DNA from: an uncultured Pseudomonadota bacterium
Lineage (GTDB): Bacteria > Pseudomonadota > Gammaproteobacteria > Burkholderiales > SG8-39
Direction of reading: 5' to 3'
Length of the DNA stretch: 64,000 nt
Assembly (NCBI GenBank): GCA_903921325.1
Contig: CAIXPL010000008.1
Coordinates: 248,001 to 312,000 of the forward strand
Shown: in pieces, positions 17,756 to 26,631 of the stretch
Layout: each line of letters begins with the position of its first letter
How positions within the stretch are numbered: the first letter of the stretch is position 1
Notes under the pieces: model-generated
What the model saw: only the letters and a program-made list of their open reading frames with translations
Databases searched by the model: none
Told to the model about the DNA's origin: nothing
Position numbers and translations under genes: made by a program

Positions 17756-18652
17756 ATGTATTTCGCAGTGAATCCTCCAGCAACTGTTCTTGTCTTTGCC
17801 GGGGCCGACCCGACCAGCGGCGCCGGCTTGCAAGCCGATTTGCTGACCCTTACCAGCCTGGGTTGCCATGCGCTCACGGTCGTAACGGCGCTCACCGCCC
17901 AGGACACGCACGGCGTGCAGGCGCTCAAGGTGGTCGAGCCCGGATGGGTACGGCAGCAGGCGCGCGCTGTCCTTGCCGACATTGCAGTCGCCGCATTCAA
18001 GATCGGCATGGTCGGCAGTGCCGCCAATGCAGTGGCAATCGCGCGCATTGTGGCCGAATACCCGACGATTCCGGTGGTACTCGATCCGGTGCTTGCCTCT
18101 GGTCGCGGCGACAGCCTCGCCAGCGAGGCGACCCGCGCCGCCCTGTGTGAGCACTTGTTGCCGCGGGCGAGTCTGATCACCCCGAACAGCATCGAGGCGC
18201 GCACTTTGGCCGGACTTGCTGACAACGCCAGCCTGGCCGATGTGGCGCGCCGGTTGATTGATCTTGGTGCGCGCAACGTGCTCATCACCGGTACGCATGA
18301 GCCCGATGCCGACGTGTGCAACACCTTGTATGCCATTGAAGGAGTGATCCGCGCCGATCATTGGCCGCGATTGCCAGGCAGCTATCACGGCTCCGGATGC
18401 ACACTGGCCTCTGCGATTGCGGCTACGCTTGCCCAGGGCCTCGATCTCGCGGAAGCAGTACACGCGGCGCAGGAGTACACCTGGCACTGCCTCGAGCGCG
18501 CCCTTGCCATCGGGCGCGGCCAGGCGCTGCCTGATCGCTTCTTCTGGCTGCGCCAATCTCACCCGTCGGGATCAAGCACGGACCCCGTTTCGGCGAGCGA
18601 ACCTGGGTTTGTGAACCCTCTTGCACTTGCTGAGTCGGTGGTAGGGCAATGA
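17756..18652 (+). CDS. thiD: Hydroxymethylpyrimidine/phosphomethylpyrimidine kinase
   Basis: Phosphorylates HMP and HMP-phosphate for thiamine synthesis. The 298-residue ribokinase-fold protein has FAGADPTSGAGLQADL at the N-terminus, a KIGMVGSA segment, VLDPVLASGRGDSL and the C-terminal GSYHGSGCTLASAIAA with the anion-hole and catalytic residues. About 35 residues after the core are low-complexity and probably not functional. ATG 17756 (MYFAVNPPAT) follows AGG. It overlaps thiE by four bases. No TPP riboswitch was recognised upstream. Confidence 0.94.
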   Translation: MYFAVNPPATVLVFAGADPTSGAGLQADLLTLTSLGCHALTVVTALTAQDTHGVQALKVVEPGWVRQQARAVLADIAVAAFKIGMVGSAANAVAIARIVAEYPTIPVVLDPVLASGRGDSLASEATRAALCEHLLPRASLITPNSIEARTLAGLADNASLADVARRLIDLGARNVLITGTHEPDADVCNTLYAIEGVIRADHWPRLPGSYHGSGCTLASAIAATLAQGLDLAEAVHAAQEYTWHCLERALAIGRGQALPDRFFWLRQSHPSGSSTDPVSASEPGFVNPLALAESVVGQ

Positions 18653-19353
18653 GCACCCTTGGTCCGGCGAACCATTCCGGCGTTCAGGCCCTGAGTACCC
18701 ATGGTCCGATCATGAGCCACGGACGATCAGACCGCCTGAGACGATTGCGTGGTTTGTACGCGATCACCCCGGCGGCGGACGCGCCGGATACCCGGCACGC
18801 CCGAGTAGCGGCAGTGCTCACCGGAGGTGCCACGGTGCTGCAATACCGTGACAAGGCGAGTAGCGATGGGGCGCGCCTTGAACAGGCCCGAGCACTGCGC
18901 AAACTTGCTGCGCAGCACGCCGCCCTTTTCATCGTCAACGATGATCCTCGGTTGGCCGCGCAGGTCGAGGCCGATGGGGTGCACCTCGGGCAAGACGATG
19001 GCGACATCGCGAGCGCGCGCGCACTGGTCGGCCCGGATGCGCTCATCGGCGTGTCCTGTTATGGCGATCTCAACCTGGCGCAACGCGCCATCGCTGCGGG
19101 CGCCGACTACATTGCCTTTGGTGCTGCGTTTGCCTCGCCGACCAAACCCGATGCTGCCCACGCGCCGATTGCGCTCTTTCAGGCGGCGCGGGCTCGATGG
19201 ACACTGCCAATCGTGGCGATTGGTGGCATCCGGCCCGACAACGCGCCAGTGCTGGTCGATGCCGGCGTCGATGCCTTGGCGGTCATCAGCGCCTTGTTCG
19301 ATGCCCCCGATCCGCAAGCGGCTGCCGCACAATTTGCATCCTTCTACCGATAG
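18649..19353 (+). CDS. thiE: Thiamine-phosphate synthase
   Basis: Joins HMP-diphosphate and thiazole phosphate into thiamine phosphate. It is a 234-residue TIM barrel, with LQYRDK near the start, FIVNDDPRLAAQVEADGVHLGQDD in the middle and AIGGIRPDN toward the end as phosphate-binding loops. ATG 18649 overlaps the thiD stop (ATGA), so the first 30 residues form an extension before the conserved GLYAITP; ATG at 18712 is an alternative that removes most of it. It is in an operon with thiD and followed by hemL after 44 bases. Confidence 0.93.
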   Translation: MSTLGPANHSGVQALSTHGPIMSHGRSDRLRRLRGLYAITPAADAPDTRHARVAAVLTGGATVLQYRDKASSDGARLEQARALRKLAAQHAALFIVNDDPRLAAQVEADGVHLGQDDGDIASARALVGPDALIGVSCYGDLNLAQRAIAAGADYIAFGAAFASPTKPDAAHAPIALFQAARARWTLPIVAIGGIRPDNAPVLVDAGVDALAVISALFDAPDPQAAAAQFASFYR

Positions 19354-19397
19354 GACCCGGGCCTGTTTGAGGCGTGGGCACACCAGGAGCAGCACTG

Positions 19398-20678
19398 ATG
19401 TCAAGCACGTCCAACGAATTGCTGTTTGAGCGGGCACAAGGGGTGATCCCCGGCGGGGTGAGCTCACCGGTGCGCGCGTTCAACGCGGTCGGAGGGACGC
19501 CGCGGTTCATCACCCGTGGCAAGGGCGCGCGAGTCTGGGATGCCGAAGGCCGCAGCTATATTGACTATGTGCTGTCGTGGGGACCATTGATCGCCGGGCA
19601 TGCACACCCCGCTGTGATCGAAGCCGTCGAGCGAGCTGCGCGCGACGGATTGTCCTTTGGCATGCCAACAGAAATTGAAATCGAACTGGCGGAGGCCATT
19701 CGCACGGCGGTGCCCTCGCTGGAACGATTGCGCTTCACCAGTTCAGGCACCGAGGCAACCATGTCCGCCTTGCGCCTGGCGCGCGGGTTCACCGGGCGCA
19801 GCCGAATCATCAAGTTTGAAGGGTGTTATCACGGGCACGCCGACTCGCTTCTCGTCAAAGCCGGCTCGGGCGCGTTGACGTTCGGCAATCCAAGTTCGGC
19901 AGGCGTGCCAGCAGAGGTGGCGCAGCACACGCTGGTTCTTGATTTCAACGACACGCAGCAACTGGCTGATGCGTTCGCACGCGAGGGCGATCACATTGCC
20001 GCGGTCATCGTCGAACCGGTCGCCGGGAACATGAACCTCGTCCCTGGTCATCCTGAATTTCTCGCGGCGTTGCGCCGCCTGTGCAGCGCACATGGTGCGG
20101 TGCTGATTTTTGATGAAGTGATGAGCGGATTTCGCGTGCATCCGGGCGGGGCTCAGGCGCTCTACGGTATCACCCCGGATCTCACGACCTTTGGCAAGGT
20201 GGTCGGTGGTGGCATGCCGGTCGGCGTGTTTGGCGGTCGCCGCGACATCATGGCCTGCATCGCGCCACAAGGCCCGGTCTACCAGGCCGGTACGCTGTCG
20301 GGCAATCCTGTAGCCATGGCCGCAGGTCTGGCCACGCTCAAACTCACCCGCGCTGTCGGGTTCTATGAGCGGTTGTTCGCCGCGACCCGCGAGTTGACCG
20401 ATGGCCTGAACGCAATCGGTGCCCAATCAGGGCATGCGCTCAGCGCCGCGTGCGTCGGCAGCATGTTTGGATTGTATTTCAGCGCGCGGCCACCAGGCCG
20501 GTTCAGCGAGGTGATGGCTGCCGATCGCGTTCGATTCAATCGGTTTTTTCATCGCATGCTTGAGCAGGGCGTGCATCTGGCCCCTTCCGCCTTTGAGGCC
20601 GGATTTCTATCAAGCGCACATGACCCCGCCGACATTGCCGCCACGCTGGCAGCCGCGAAAACGGCACTGGTCGATTAG
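19398..20678 (+). CDS. hemL: Glutamate-1-semialdehyde 2,1-aminomutase
   Basis: PLP enzyme that converts glutamate-1-semialdehyde to 5-aminolevulinate, the tetrapyrrole precursor. The 426-residue product has [19 protein letters not shown] at the N-terminus, the cofactor-contacting [19 protein letters not shown], and the PLP Lys at about residue 267 in [15 protein letters not shown] 19398 follows AGGAG. It lies downstream of thiE, a common betaproteobacterial order. The gene is convergent with mscL. Confidence 0.97.
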   Translation: MSSTSNELLFERAQGVIPGGVSSPVRAFNAVGGTPRFITRGKGARVWDAEGRSYIDYVLSWGPLIAGHAHPAVIEAVERAARDGLSFGMPTEIEIELAEAIRTAVPSLERLRFTSSGTEATMSALRLARGFTGRSRIIKFEGCYHGHADSLLVKAGSGALTFGNPSSAGVPAEVAQHTLVLDFNDTQQLADAFAREGDHIAAVIVEPVAGNMNLVPGHPEFLAALRRLCSAHGAVLIFDEVMSGFRVHPGGAQALYGITPDLTTFGKVVGGGMPVGVFGGRRDIMACIAPQGPVYQAGTLSGNPVAMAAGLATLKLTRAVGFYERLFAATRELTDGLNAIGAQSGHALSAACVGSMFGLYFSARPPGRFSEVMAADRVRFNRFFHRMLEQGVHLAPSAFEAGFLSSAHDPADIAATLAAAKTALVD

Positions 20679-20826
20679 GTCAGCCAGATCACCCGCTGTT
20701 GGAGAGCCCTTGTGGAACCCCGCCGCGCCGCAGCGGGTCTGCCCGCACCGCTAACTGACAGATTGCCTGGCGACCTGCGCGCGGGCAATTCAAGTGCGGC
20801 CGGCCTGAGTGCGGGCGATCTGAGTA

Positions 20827-21267
20827 TCAGCGACCGGCGCGCAACGCGTCGCGAATGTCGCGCAGCAGGGCCACCGCTTCGGGCGGTTCGGGTTCGGCCG
20901 GTGGCGGAGCAGGTACGGGCTCGGGCGCGGCCGTCAGGCGGTTGATTGCGCGGACCAGCAAAAATACGGTTCCTCCGATGATCAGCAAATAGACCACCGC
21001 GTTGATAAATGAGCCATAGGCCAGCACGGCGGCTCCCGCCTTGCGTGCCGCATCCAACGACGGATAAGGACCCGCATTCTTGCCCTCGGCGAGAATGACA
21101 TACAGATTGGCGAAATCGATTTTTCCCAGCATCAGGCCGAGCAGAGGCATGAGCAGATCGTTGACCAGAGAGTCGATGATCTTGCCAAACGCGGCACCGA
21201 TCACCACACCCACCGCCAGATCAATCATATTGCCGCGCAGGATGAACTTTTTGAATTCCTGAAGCAT
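20827..21267 (-). CDS. mscL: Large-conductance mechanosensitive channel
   Basis: A 146-residue inner-membrane channel that opens under hypo-osmotic stress. The N-terminal amphipathic helix and TM1 pore helix (EFKKFILRGNMIDLAVGVVIGAAFG, quoted only by its ends EFKKF and GAAFG) are typical, as is TM2 (INAVVYLLIIGGTVFLLV). A Pro/Glu-rich cytoplasmic tail (about residues 108-130) precedes the final helix bundle. ATG 21267 (MLQEFKKF) was selected over in-frame upstream codons. It stands alone between hemL and mgtE; 254 bases upstream hold no recognisable gene. Confidence 0.95.
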   Translation of the reverse strand: MLQEFKKFILRGNMIDLAVGVVIGAAFGKIIDSLVNDLLMPLLGLMLGKIDFANLYVILAEGKNAGPYPSLDAARKAGAAVLAYGSFINAVVYLLIIGGTVFLLVRAINRLTAAPEPVPAPPPAEPEPPEAVALLRDIRDALRAGR

Positions 21268-21521
21268 GCTCGGGCCTCTTGTCGGAATGCATTGAATCGG
21301 ATGATCCAAAGGTGCGAACGCGAAGGCTCGCGCCTGGTTGGACCGCGCAGGTCATCGACCGCGCGAAAGCTTATCACGGCTGCCTGGGCGATCTGAGTGA
21401 GCTGACTGGAACTGCGGCTCGAGCTCTCCCGATTAACTGCACCGGATCATCGCAACGACGTGACACCCCGTCGCCGCGGTGCCTCGCCTGAGGGACTCAC
21501 CCCGGCCCCATGCCAACAAGG

Positions 21522-22964
21522 CTATAGCAAGAAGATCGAGGCGAGACCAAGAAAAATGAAAAACCCACCTGAATCGGTCACTGCCGTGATCATCACGCTG
21601 GACCCGATCGCGGGGTCGCGCCCCAGGCGCGCCATGGTTACCGGAATCATGACCCCCATCACGGCGGCAAGAACCAAATTGAGTGTCATCGCCGCGGTCA
21701 TGACCAGACCAAGCGACAGGCTGTGATAGAGCACGCTGGCGAGGACACCCAGAATGCTGCCCCAGATGAGGCCATTGATCATGGCGACGGTAATCTCCTT
21801 GGCAAACAATTTACGCGCACGCTCAAGCGGCACTTGGCCGAGCGCCAATGCGCGCACGATCATCGTGATCGTTTGATTGCCCGAGTTGCCGCCGATGCCA
21901 GCCACGATGGGCATCAATGCCGCCAATGCCACCAACTCGCGTATTGCTCCCTCGAAGGCCCCGATGACGCGCGAAGCAATAAAAGCAGTGACCAGATTGA
22001 CCGCAAGCCAGCGCCAACGATTGCGTATTGATCCCCATACAGAGGCGAAAATGTCCTCCGATTCGCGCAAACCCCCTTGTGCAAGGGCCTCGTTTTCCGA
22101 TTTGTCACGGATGAAATCGACCACGGCATTCACGGTGACCCGGCCCAGCAACTTTCCTTGCTGATCGATGACCGGCGCCGACACCAGGTCATAACGCTCG
22201 AACGCCTGCACCGCTTCCTGGGCGTCATCATCGGCACGTAGTGATACCGGTTCGTTCACCATGATCTCACCGACGCTGCGATCCAGATCGCTCACTATCA
22301 GCTTGGCCAGCGGCAAGACACCCTTGAGGCTCTCGTCGCGATCAACCACGAAGATCTGATCGGTATGGTCCGGCAACTCATCGAAGCGGCGCATGTAGCG
22401 CGTCGCGACCTCCAGGGTCACATCGGCGCGAATGCTCACCACATCAAAGTCCATGAGAGCCCCGACCGAATTCTCCGGGTAGGACATGGCGGCGCGCAGC
22501 TGTTCGCGCTCTTCGACCGGCAGGGCCCGAAAAATATCGTCAATGACCCCTTGCGGCAGGTCAGGGGCAAGATCGGCAATCTCATCGGCATCCAGTCCTT
22601 CCGCCGCGGCCACCAGCTCCGTGGGCGCCATGTCGCGAATAAGCGATTCGCGCACCGCATCGGATACCTCGAGCAGTATTTCACCGTCGCGCTCGGCCTT
22701 GACCAGATCCCATACGGTCAGACGTTCGGCGAGCGGCAACGCTTCAAGAATGTAAGCCACATCGGCCGGATGCATCGAGTCGAGTTTGGTGCGCAACTCG
22801 ACCTCGTGCTGCTTGCGCTTCAAGGCCTCGACGACGTCCTGATTCGGCCCGGACTGGCGTTCAACCAGCGAAAGGACGATGTGCTGTCGCTCAAGCAGGC
22901 TCCGCACGCTGTGCAGGTCCTGCTGCAAGTCTTCGAGCTGCTTTCGTTCGAGGGCCTGGGGCAT
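21522..22964 (-). CDS. mgtE: Magnesium transporter MgtE
   Basis: A 480-residue Mg2+ channel. The order is an N-terminal MgtE_N superhelical domain (about 40-155, with LHPAD-like MHPADVAYILEALP), a pair of CBS domains (about 160-285) that sense cytoplasmic magnesium, and a membrane domain with five helices from about 310. The last contains the pore motif GIGGNSGNQT and a conserved ITAVTDSGGFFIFLG near the end. ATG 22964 follows a GAGAG-like sequence; ATG 22994 is an alternative. No magnesium leader was recognised upstream. Confidence 0.95.
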   Translation of the reverse strand: MPQALERKQLEDLQQDLHSVRSLLERQHIVLSLVERQSGPNQDVVEALKRKQHEVELRTKLDSMHPADVAYILEALPLAERLTVWDLVKAERDGEILLEVSDAVRESLIRDMAPTELVAAAEGLDADEIADLAPDLPQGVIDDIFRALPVEEREQLRAAMSYPENSVGALMDFDVVSIRADVTLEVATRYMRRFDELPDHTDQIFVVDRDESLKGVLPLAKLIVSDLDRSVGEIMVNEPVSLRADDDAQEAVQAFERYDLVSAPVIDQQGKLLGRVTVNAVVDFIRDKSENEALAQGGLRESEDIFASVWGSIRNRWRWLAVNLVTAFIASRVIGAFEGAIRELVALAALMPIVAGIGGNSGNQTITMIVRALALGQVPLERARKLFAKEITVAMINGLIWGSILGVLASVLYHSLSLGLVMTAAMTLNLVLAAVMGVMIPVTMARLGRDPAIGSSVMITAVTDSGGFFIFLGLASIFLL

Positions 22965-23064
22965 GCTCGCTCTCGGTGGGCTTGGCGTCGGCATCTGAGA
23001 TAGTCTGGGCCGACACGCCGACAAAGAACGAATTATGGCGCACTACTTGCGCCCCCCGCTGTGC

Positions 23065-23967
23065 TCATTCGCTACGTAATGTGTCGCCCGGCTCGAAGTA
23101 CCACGTTCGGGTCACTACCAAAACATCGGTATCGCTGCGCAATTCAGCCGGAAAGGCGGCAAAAGGCGCCGCCAGGCGAACTATGCGCTCGGCCGCCTGA
23201 TCAAGGACAGGCTGGCCCGAACGGCGGTCGAATTCCACCGATTCAATGCTGCCGTCGGCCCGGATCGCCACGGTGAGCCGCAGGCTGCCATAGACACGCC
23301 CCCGCGCGTCGGTCGGATAATTGGTATTGCCGATACGCTCGACCTTCTGCCGCCACTGATCGACATACATCGCGAAACGGGCCTCGCGCGCCTGGGTGCC
23401 GACAAACCGACGTCGCGGCGCCTTTTCGTATTCCTGAATATCGCGTGCAAGTATTGCCTCAAAGCGCGCCGCCAGGATCGCGCGTGCCACCATATCGCGC
23501 CCTGAGCTGCTGGGTGGAACCGGGGCGAGGTCTTCGGGGACCGCTTCCTTGGGTGCGGCACGCGCATTGCGCGAAGGATCGACCGCCAGCGGCGTCGCCT
23601 TGACCTGGGCCAGCAGGCGTTTCTGCTCGATCTCCAGTTCAGCCAGCCGTCGGCGCCGCTGTTCGATCTCGTGCTGGGCGGGTCCGGTCGCCACATCGGG
23701 CAATGGCGAGGACAGGCGCAGATCGGTTTCTGCCCGCGTATTGCCGCCGCCATCCAGATTGGTCTGGGCCACCACCTTGGCGTTGCTGGGCACGCTGGCG
23801 CTGCGCCCTGTCACCAGGACGACTTCCAGTGGCGGGAGCGAGGCGATCGGTCGCGACTGGCTTTGCACAAAATGCAGTGACAGCACGACCGCATGAGCCA
23901 GCACGGAGATGCCCAACGCGATCGGAAACAGCCGATCAGGTCGCAACCCGCCCTGCCAGAATCTCAT
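23065..23967 (-). CDS. TonB C-terminal domain protein
   Basis: About 300 residues. It has one N-terminal membrane helix (about residues 14-34, LFPIALGISVLAHAVVLSL), a charged coiled-coil linker (IEQRRRRLAELEIEQKRLLAQV) and a C-terminal TonB-type fold (YPTDARGRVYGSLRLTVAIRADGSIESVEFDRRSG). TonB-family proteins transmit proton-motive energy or anchor envelope assemblies. No exbB or exbD is near. The gene starts in the 75 bases after the RNase II-family gene and belongs to the same minus-strand series, a pairing also seen in other betaproteobacteria. ATG 23967 (MRFWQGG) is preferred to upstream starts. Confidence 0.75.
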   Translation of the reverse strand: MRFWQGGLRPDRLFPIALGISVLAHAVVLSLHFVQSQSRPIASLPPLEVVLVTGRSASVPSNAKVVAQTNLDGGGNTRAETDLRLSSPLPDVATGPAQHEIEQRRRRLAELEIEQKRLLAQVKATPLAVDPSRNARAAPKEAVPEDLAPVPPSSSGRDMVARAILAARFEAILARDIQEYEKAPRRRFVGTQAREARFAMYVDQWRQKVERIGNTNYPTDARGRVYGSLRLTVAIRADGSIESVEFDRRSGQPVLDQAAERIVRLAAPFAAFPAELRSDTDVLVVTRTWYFEPGDTLRSE

Positions 23968-24041
23968 GGGCACTGTGACACCGGTTGAAAAGGGAGAAAA
24001 CCAGTTCGACCAGACCCGCACATAGCGCACGGATGCCGATC

Positions 24042-25886
24042 TCAAGTCAGCGCAGATTTATAGACTGCGTCGAGAGTGCTGTCAATCAGGTCGATCGCCC
24101 TGATGTCGAGCATTACTCGCGCCCCTGGCATGGCCTCTGCGGGCAGCGAGGGCAGGCGCAGAAAATAAGGCAGATCGTCGAGCTTGACCAGATTCTCGCG
24201 GATGACAGCCGCGGCAATCGTCGACAGGTGATGTTGCAACATCCAGCGCAAACACCAGTAGCTCTCCATACGGCTCTGAAATTCCGCATAGGCCGCGTAG
24301 GTCGGTTCGAATTCGCGGATCGTGCTCAATAATGTGGTCGAATTGCGGTCAAAGGGCGCCGCCTCGCCACCGATAAGCGCAATCAACTGCCATTGGTTGA
24401 TCAAGTCGATATAACGGCGCAACGGCGAACTGGACCATGCATAGCAGGCCACACCCAGCCCATCATGCGGTGCGGCTACCGTGGTCATGCGCACCTTGCC
24501 CTGCGACTGCGCACGGTAGATGCCCGCCACATCGTAGTCGGCAAGCAACTGGCCCCAGGTCGAATTGACCAGAATCATCAATTCAGCCACCAGTTTGTCA
24601 AGCGGCGCGCCGCGTTTGCGCTCCTTGATGATGACCTCGCCGTCGATCACCTGGAAGCCATATTCCTGGCGGTCATGGCTGCGGCCACTGTCGCCGCGGG
24701 CGCTGGCCAGTGCCAGCGCAAACTGGTGCAGCAGCTGGAGTTCGGCACCGAACGGCTCAGCGGATATGTCTTCCTGATTGGCAATGCGTTCATTCAAATG
24801 GTCGATGGCCTGATGGCGCAGGTTGGCCACCACGGGCACTGCTTCAACACAGGAGTGGGTCTGGCGGATATGCCAGTCAGCCGGATCGACATCCAGATAA
24901 AGCGACACGGCCGGACAGCGCGTCCCTTCGGCCAGTGTAAATGCCCGCACCACGGGTTGGGGCAGCATGGTGATCTTGTCCCCAGGCAGATAAACCGTCG
25001 ACAGGCGCTTGCGCGCGCGCTCGGCGATGGTGCCCTGCGGATCGAGTCCCAGCGCGGGTGCCGCGATATGGATACCGATGCGCACGGCCCCCTCCGGCAG
25101 GCGCGTGACCGAGAACGCATCATCAATCTCGGTGGTATCGGCATCATCCAGGCTGAAGGCCTGCACCGCCGCCGTTTCCAGGTCATCCGGGCAGACGAAC
25201 GCGCCGTCGGTCGGATGTGCGGCGCCGGCCGGAAAGTGTTCATACAAAAACCGGCCCACATGAAAATCCTGGCTGGAGGGGAGCCGTCCGCACCGATCGA
25301 TCAGGTGCGGCCCGGACAAACCGGTCTGCAGGCAGGCCTGCTCGAATGCCTTGGTTTCGGGGCGATTGCGATCAGGGCCATAGAGCAGCATGGCCTGCAC
25401 TGCGGCGAGCGGCTCGGGCATGCGGAATTCGCACAGCTCGGCCACCCAATGTGCAATGGCCTCCTGCTGCAGACGCTTCTTTTCCAGGCTTGCCAGCGCG
25501 GCGGCGAGGATCTCAGGCGGCGCGCGACGATAGCGACCGCGCCCTTTGCGGTGAAAGTAGACCGGGGCTTCCTGCAAGGCAAGCAATACTGCATAGGACT
25601 GTGCCGGCGTGGCCGTGCTGCCAAAGTACTCGCGCGCAAGCTCAACAAATCCGAACTCGCCTTCGCTGCACGCTTCCCACAAGAATGCAGGATCAATCTC
25701 GGCTCGCAAGGCGCTTGCCGCAGGCAACATCTCCTGCGGCGTGGGACTGGCAAAGCGCAGCAGCACATGCGCCGCCTTCACCTTGGTGCGGCGCCCATGT
25801 TGTGACTCCAGCTGCAGCGACCCTTCAACTTCGGTCAGTATCGTGCCGAGCTTGAAATCGCCATTTTCGTCATACAGGACATGCAT
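24042..25886 (-). CDS. RNase II/RNase R family (RNB domain) exoribonuclease
   Basis: A 614-residue protein with the RNB catalytic core starting near residue 215. The metal-binding Asp cluster is in SLDDADTTEIDDAFSV, followed by GIHIAAPALGL and the late RAQSQGKVRMTT and SSPLRRYIDLINQ motifs of 3'-to-5' exoribonucleases. The N-terminal part (residues 1-200) is unlike that of classical Rnb/Rnr and lacks an obvious cold-shock repeat, and the C-terminal S1 domain is short or divergent. This is the form common in Burkholderiales, so the exact RNA role is uncertain. ATG 25886 (MHVLYDENGDF) was chosen. Confidence 0.85.
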   Translation of the reverse strand: MHVLYDENGDFKLGTILTEVEGSLQLESQHGRRTKVKAAHVLLRFASPTPQEMLPAASALRAEIDPAFLWEACSEGEFGFVELAREYFGSTATPAQSYAVLLALQEAPVYFHRKGRGRYRRAPPEILAAALASLEKKRLQQEAIAHWVAELCEFRMPEPLAAVQAMLLYGPDRNRPETKAFEQACLQTGLSGPHLIDRCGRLPSSQDFHVGRFLYEHFPAGAAHPTDGAFVCPDDLETAAVQAFSLDDADTTEIDDAFSVTRLPEGAVRIGIHIAAPALGLDPQGTIAERARKRLSTVYLPGDKITMLPQPVVRAFTLAEGTRCPAVSLYLDVDPADWHIRQTHSCVEAVPVVANLRHQAIDHLNERIANQEDISAEPFGAELQLLHQFALALASARGDSGRSHDRQEYGFQVIDGEVIIKERKRGAPLDKLVAELMILVNSTWGQLLADYDVAGIYRAQSQGKVRMTTVAAPHDGLGVACYAWSSSPLRRYIDLINQWQLIALIGGEAAPFDRNSTTLLSTIREFEPTYAAYAEFQSRMESYWCLRWMLQHHLSTIAAAVIRENLVKLDDLPYFLRLPSLPAEAMPGARVMLDIRAIDLIDSTLDAVYKSALT

Positions 25887-26049
25887 CTGGTGGCTGCTCG
25901 ATACGGGTACTAGGGGAAAACGGAAGCAGGGGCACCCCGGCACCGTGGAGGCAACCCTGCTTTGGCATCACTGCAAGCGCCACAAGCCGGCGCACCCCGG
26001 CACCGCCGCGGCCATCGCGACGCGCACAGCGCGTCGCGGGAGGCGCACT

Positions 26050-26631
26050 CTAGCCTGCCGGAATGATTCCAGCAAACTGAATAATGCGCGGCAGGTGCTG
26101 CGCGAAACTGCCGAGGGAGTGATCGCCGCCAGGCACGATGATCTGCTGGCACCCGGCAAAGCGCTGCACGGCCAGGCGGTAGTCGAGCACTTCATCACCG
26201 GTTTCAACAATCAGCAGATAGCGCTCCGGTGTGACACTGTCCGTTCGCAGCGCCAGCAGCTCATGCAAATGCGCTGCGGTCAATTCGTAGCGCTCACCGG
26301 TATAGAGATTGGTCTGCCAGCCACGATATTGGTCCAGATCGAGTGCCGGTGCTACAGCGGGATTGAGAAGCACAGCCCGCATCCGATGGCGCTCGGACAG
26401 ACAGGTGGCATAGTAGCCACCCAGCGAACTGCCAACCAGCGTGACGGGCTCGGCGGCAGCCTGCGCCCGCACGATGAGCGCCTCGGCCTGGGCAATTGCC
26501 TGCGCCGGACGGTGATGCAGCGCCGGGCATTGAAACTGATCCGCGCGTCCCATCGCGGCGAGCGCAGCAGCGAGCGCCCGTGCCTTGCCCGATTGCGGCG
26601 AACTGTTGAATCCGTGCAGATACAGGATCAT
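26050..26631 (-). CDS. YqiA/YcfP-type alpha/beta hydrolase
   Basis: A 193-residue small hydrolase starting MILYLHGFNSSPQS. The nucleophile Ser is in LVGSSLGGYYAT, the acid in VETGDEVLDY and the His in PGGDHSLGSF, so the triad is complete. These are cytoplasmic esterases related to E. coli YqiA, with poorly defined substrates. The start overlaps the end of mpl by four bases, so the two are translated together. A 14-base sequence occurs twice, 60 bases apart, in the gap between this gene and the RNase gene; no function is evident. Confidence 0.85.
   Translation of the reverse strand: MILYLHGFNSSPQSGKARALAAALAAMGRADQFQCPALHHRPAQAIAQAEALIVRAQAAAEPVTLVGSSLGGYYATCLSERHRMRAVLLNPAVAPALDLDQYRGWQTNLYTGERYELTAAHLHELLALRTDSVTPERYLLIVETGDEVLDYRLAVQRFAGCQQIIVPGGDHSLGSFAQHLPRIIQFAGIIPAG

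Noticed and set aside
21268-21521. Magnesium riboswitch or small gene between mgtE and mscL
   Set aside because: The gap is downstream of mgtE, not upstream, and no structured element or frame with a ribosome site was recognised.
24393-25805. Plus-strand open frame of 470 codons
   Set aside because: Antisense to the RNase II-family gene, rich in Arg, Gln and Gly with no recognisable fold.
25932-26005. A 14-base sequence (GCACCCCGGCACCG) occurring twice, 60 bases apart
   Set aside because: It is only two copies in a noncoding GC-rich gap, without inverted structure or a neighbouring mobile gene; it may be a small local duplication.
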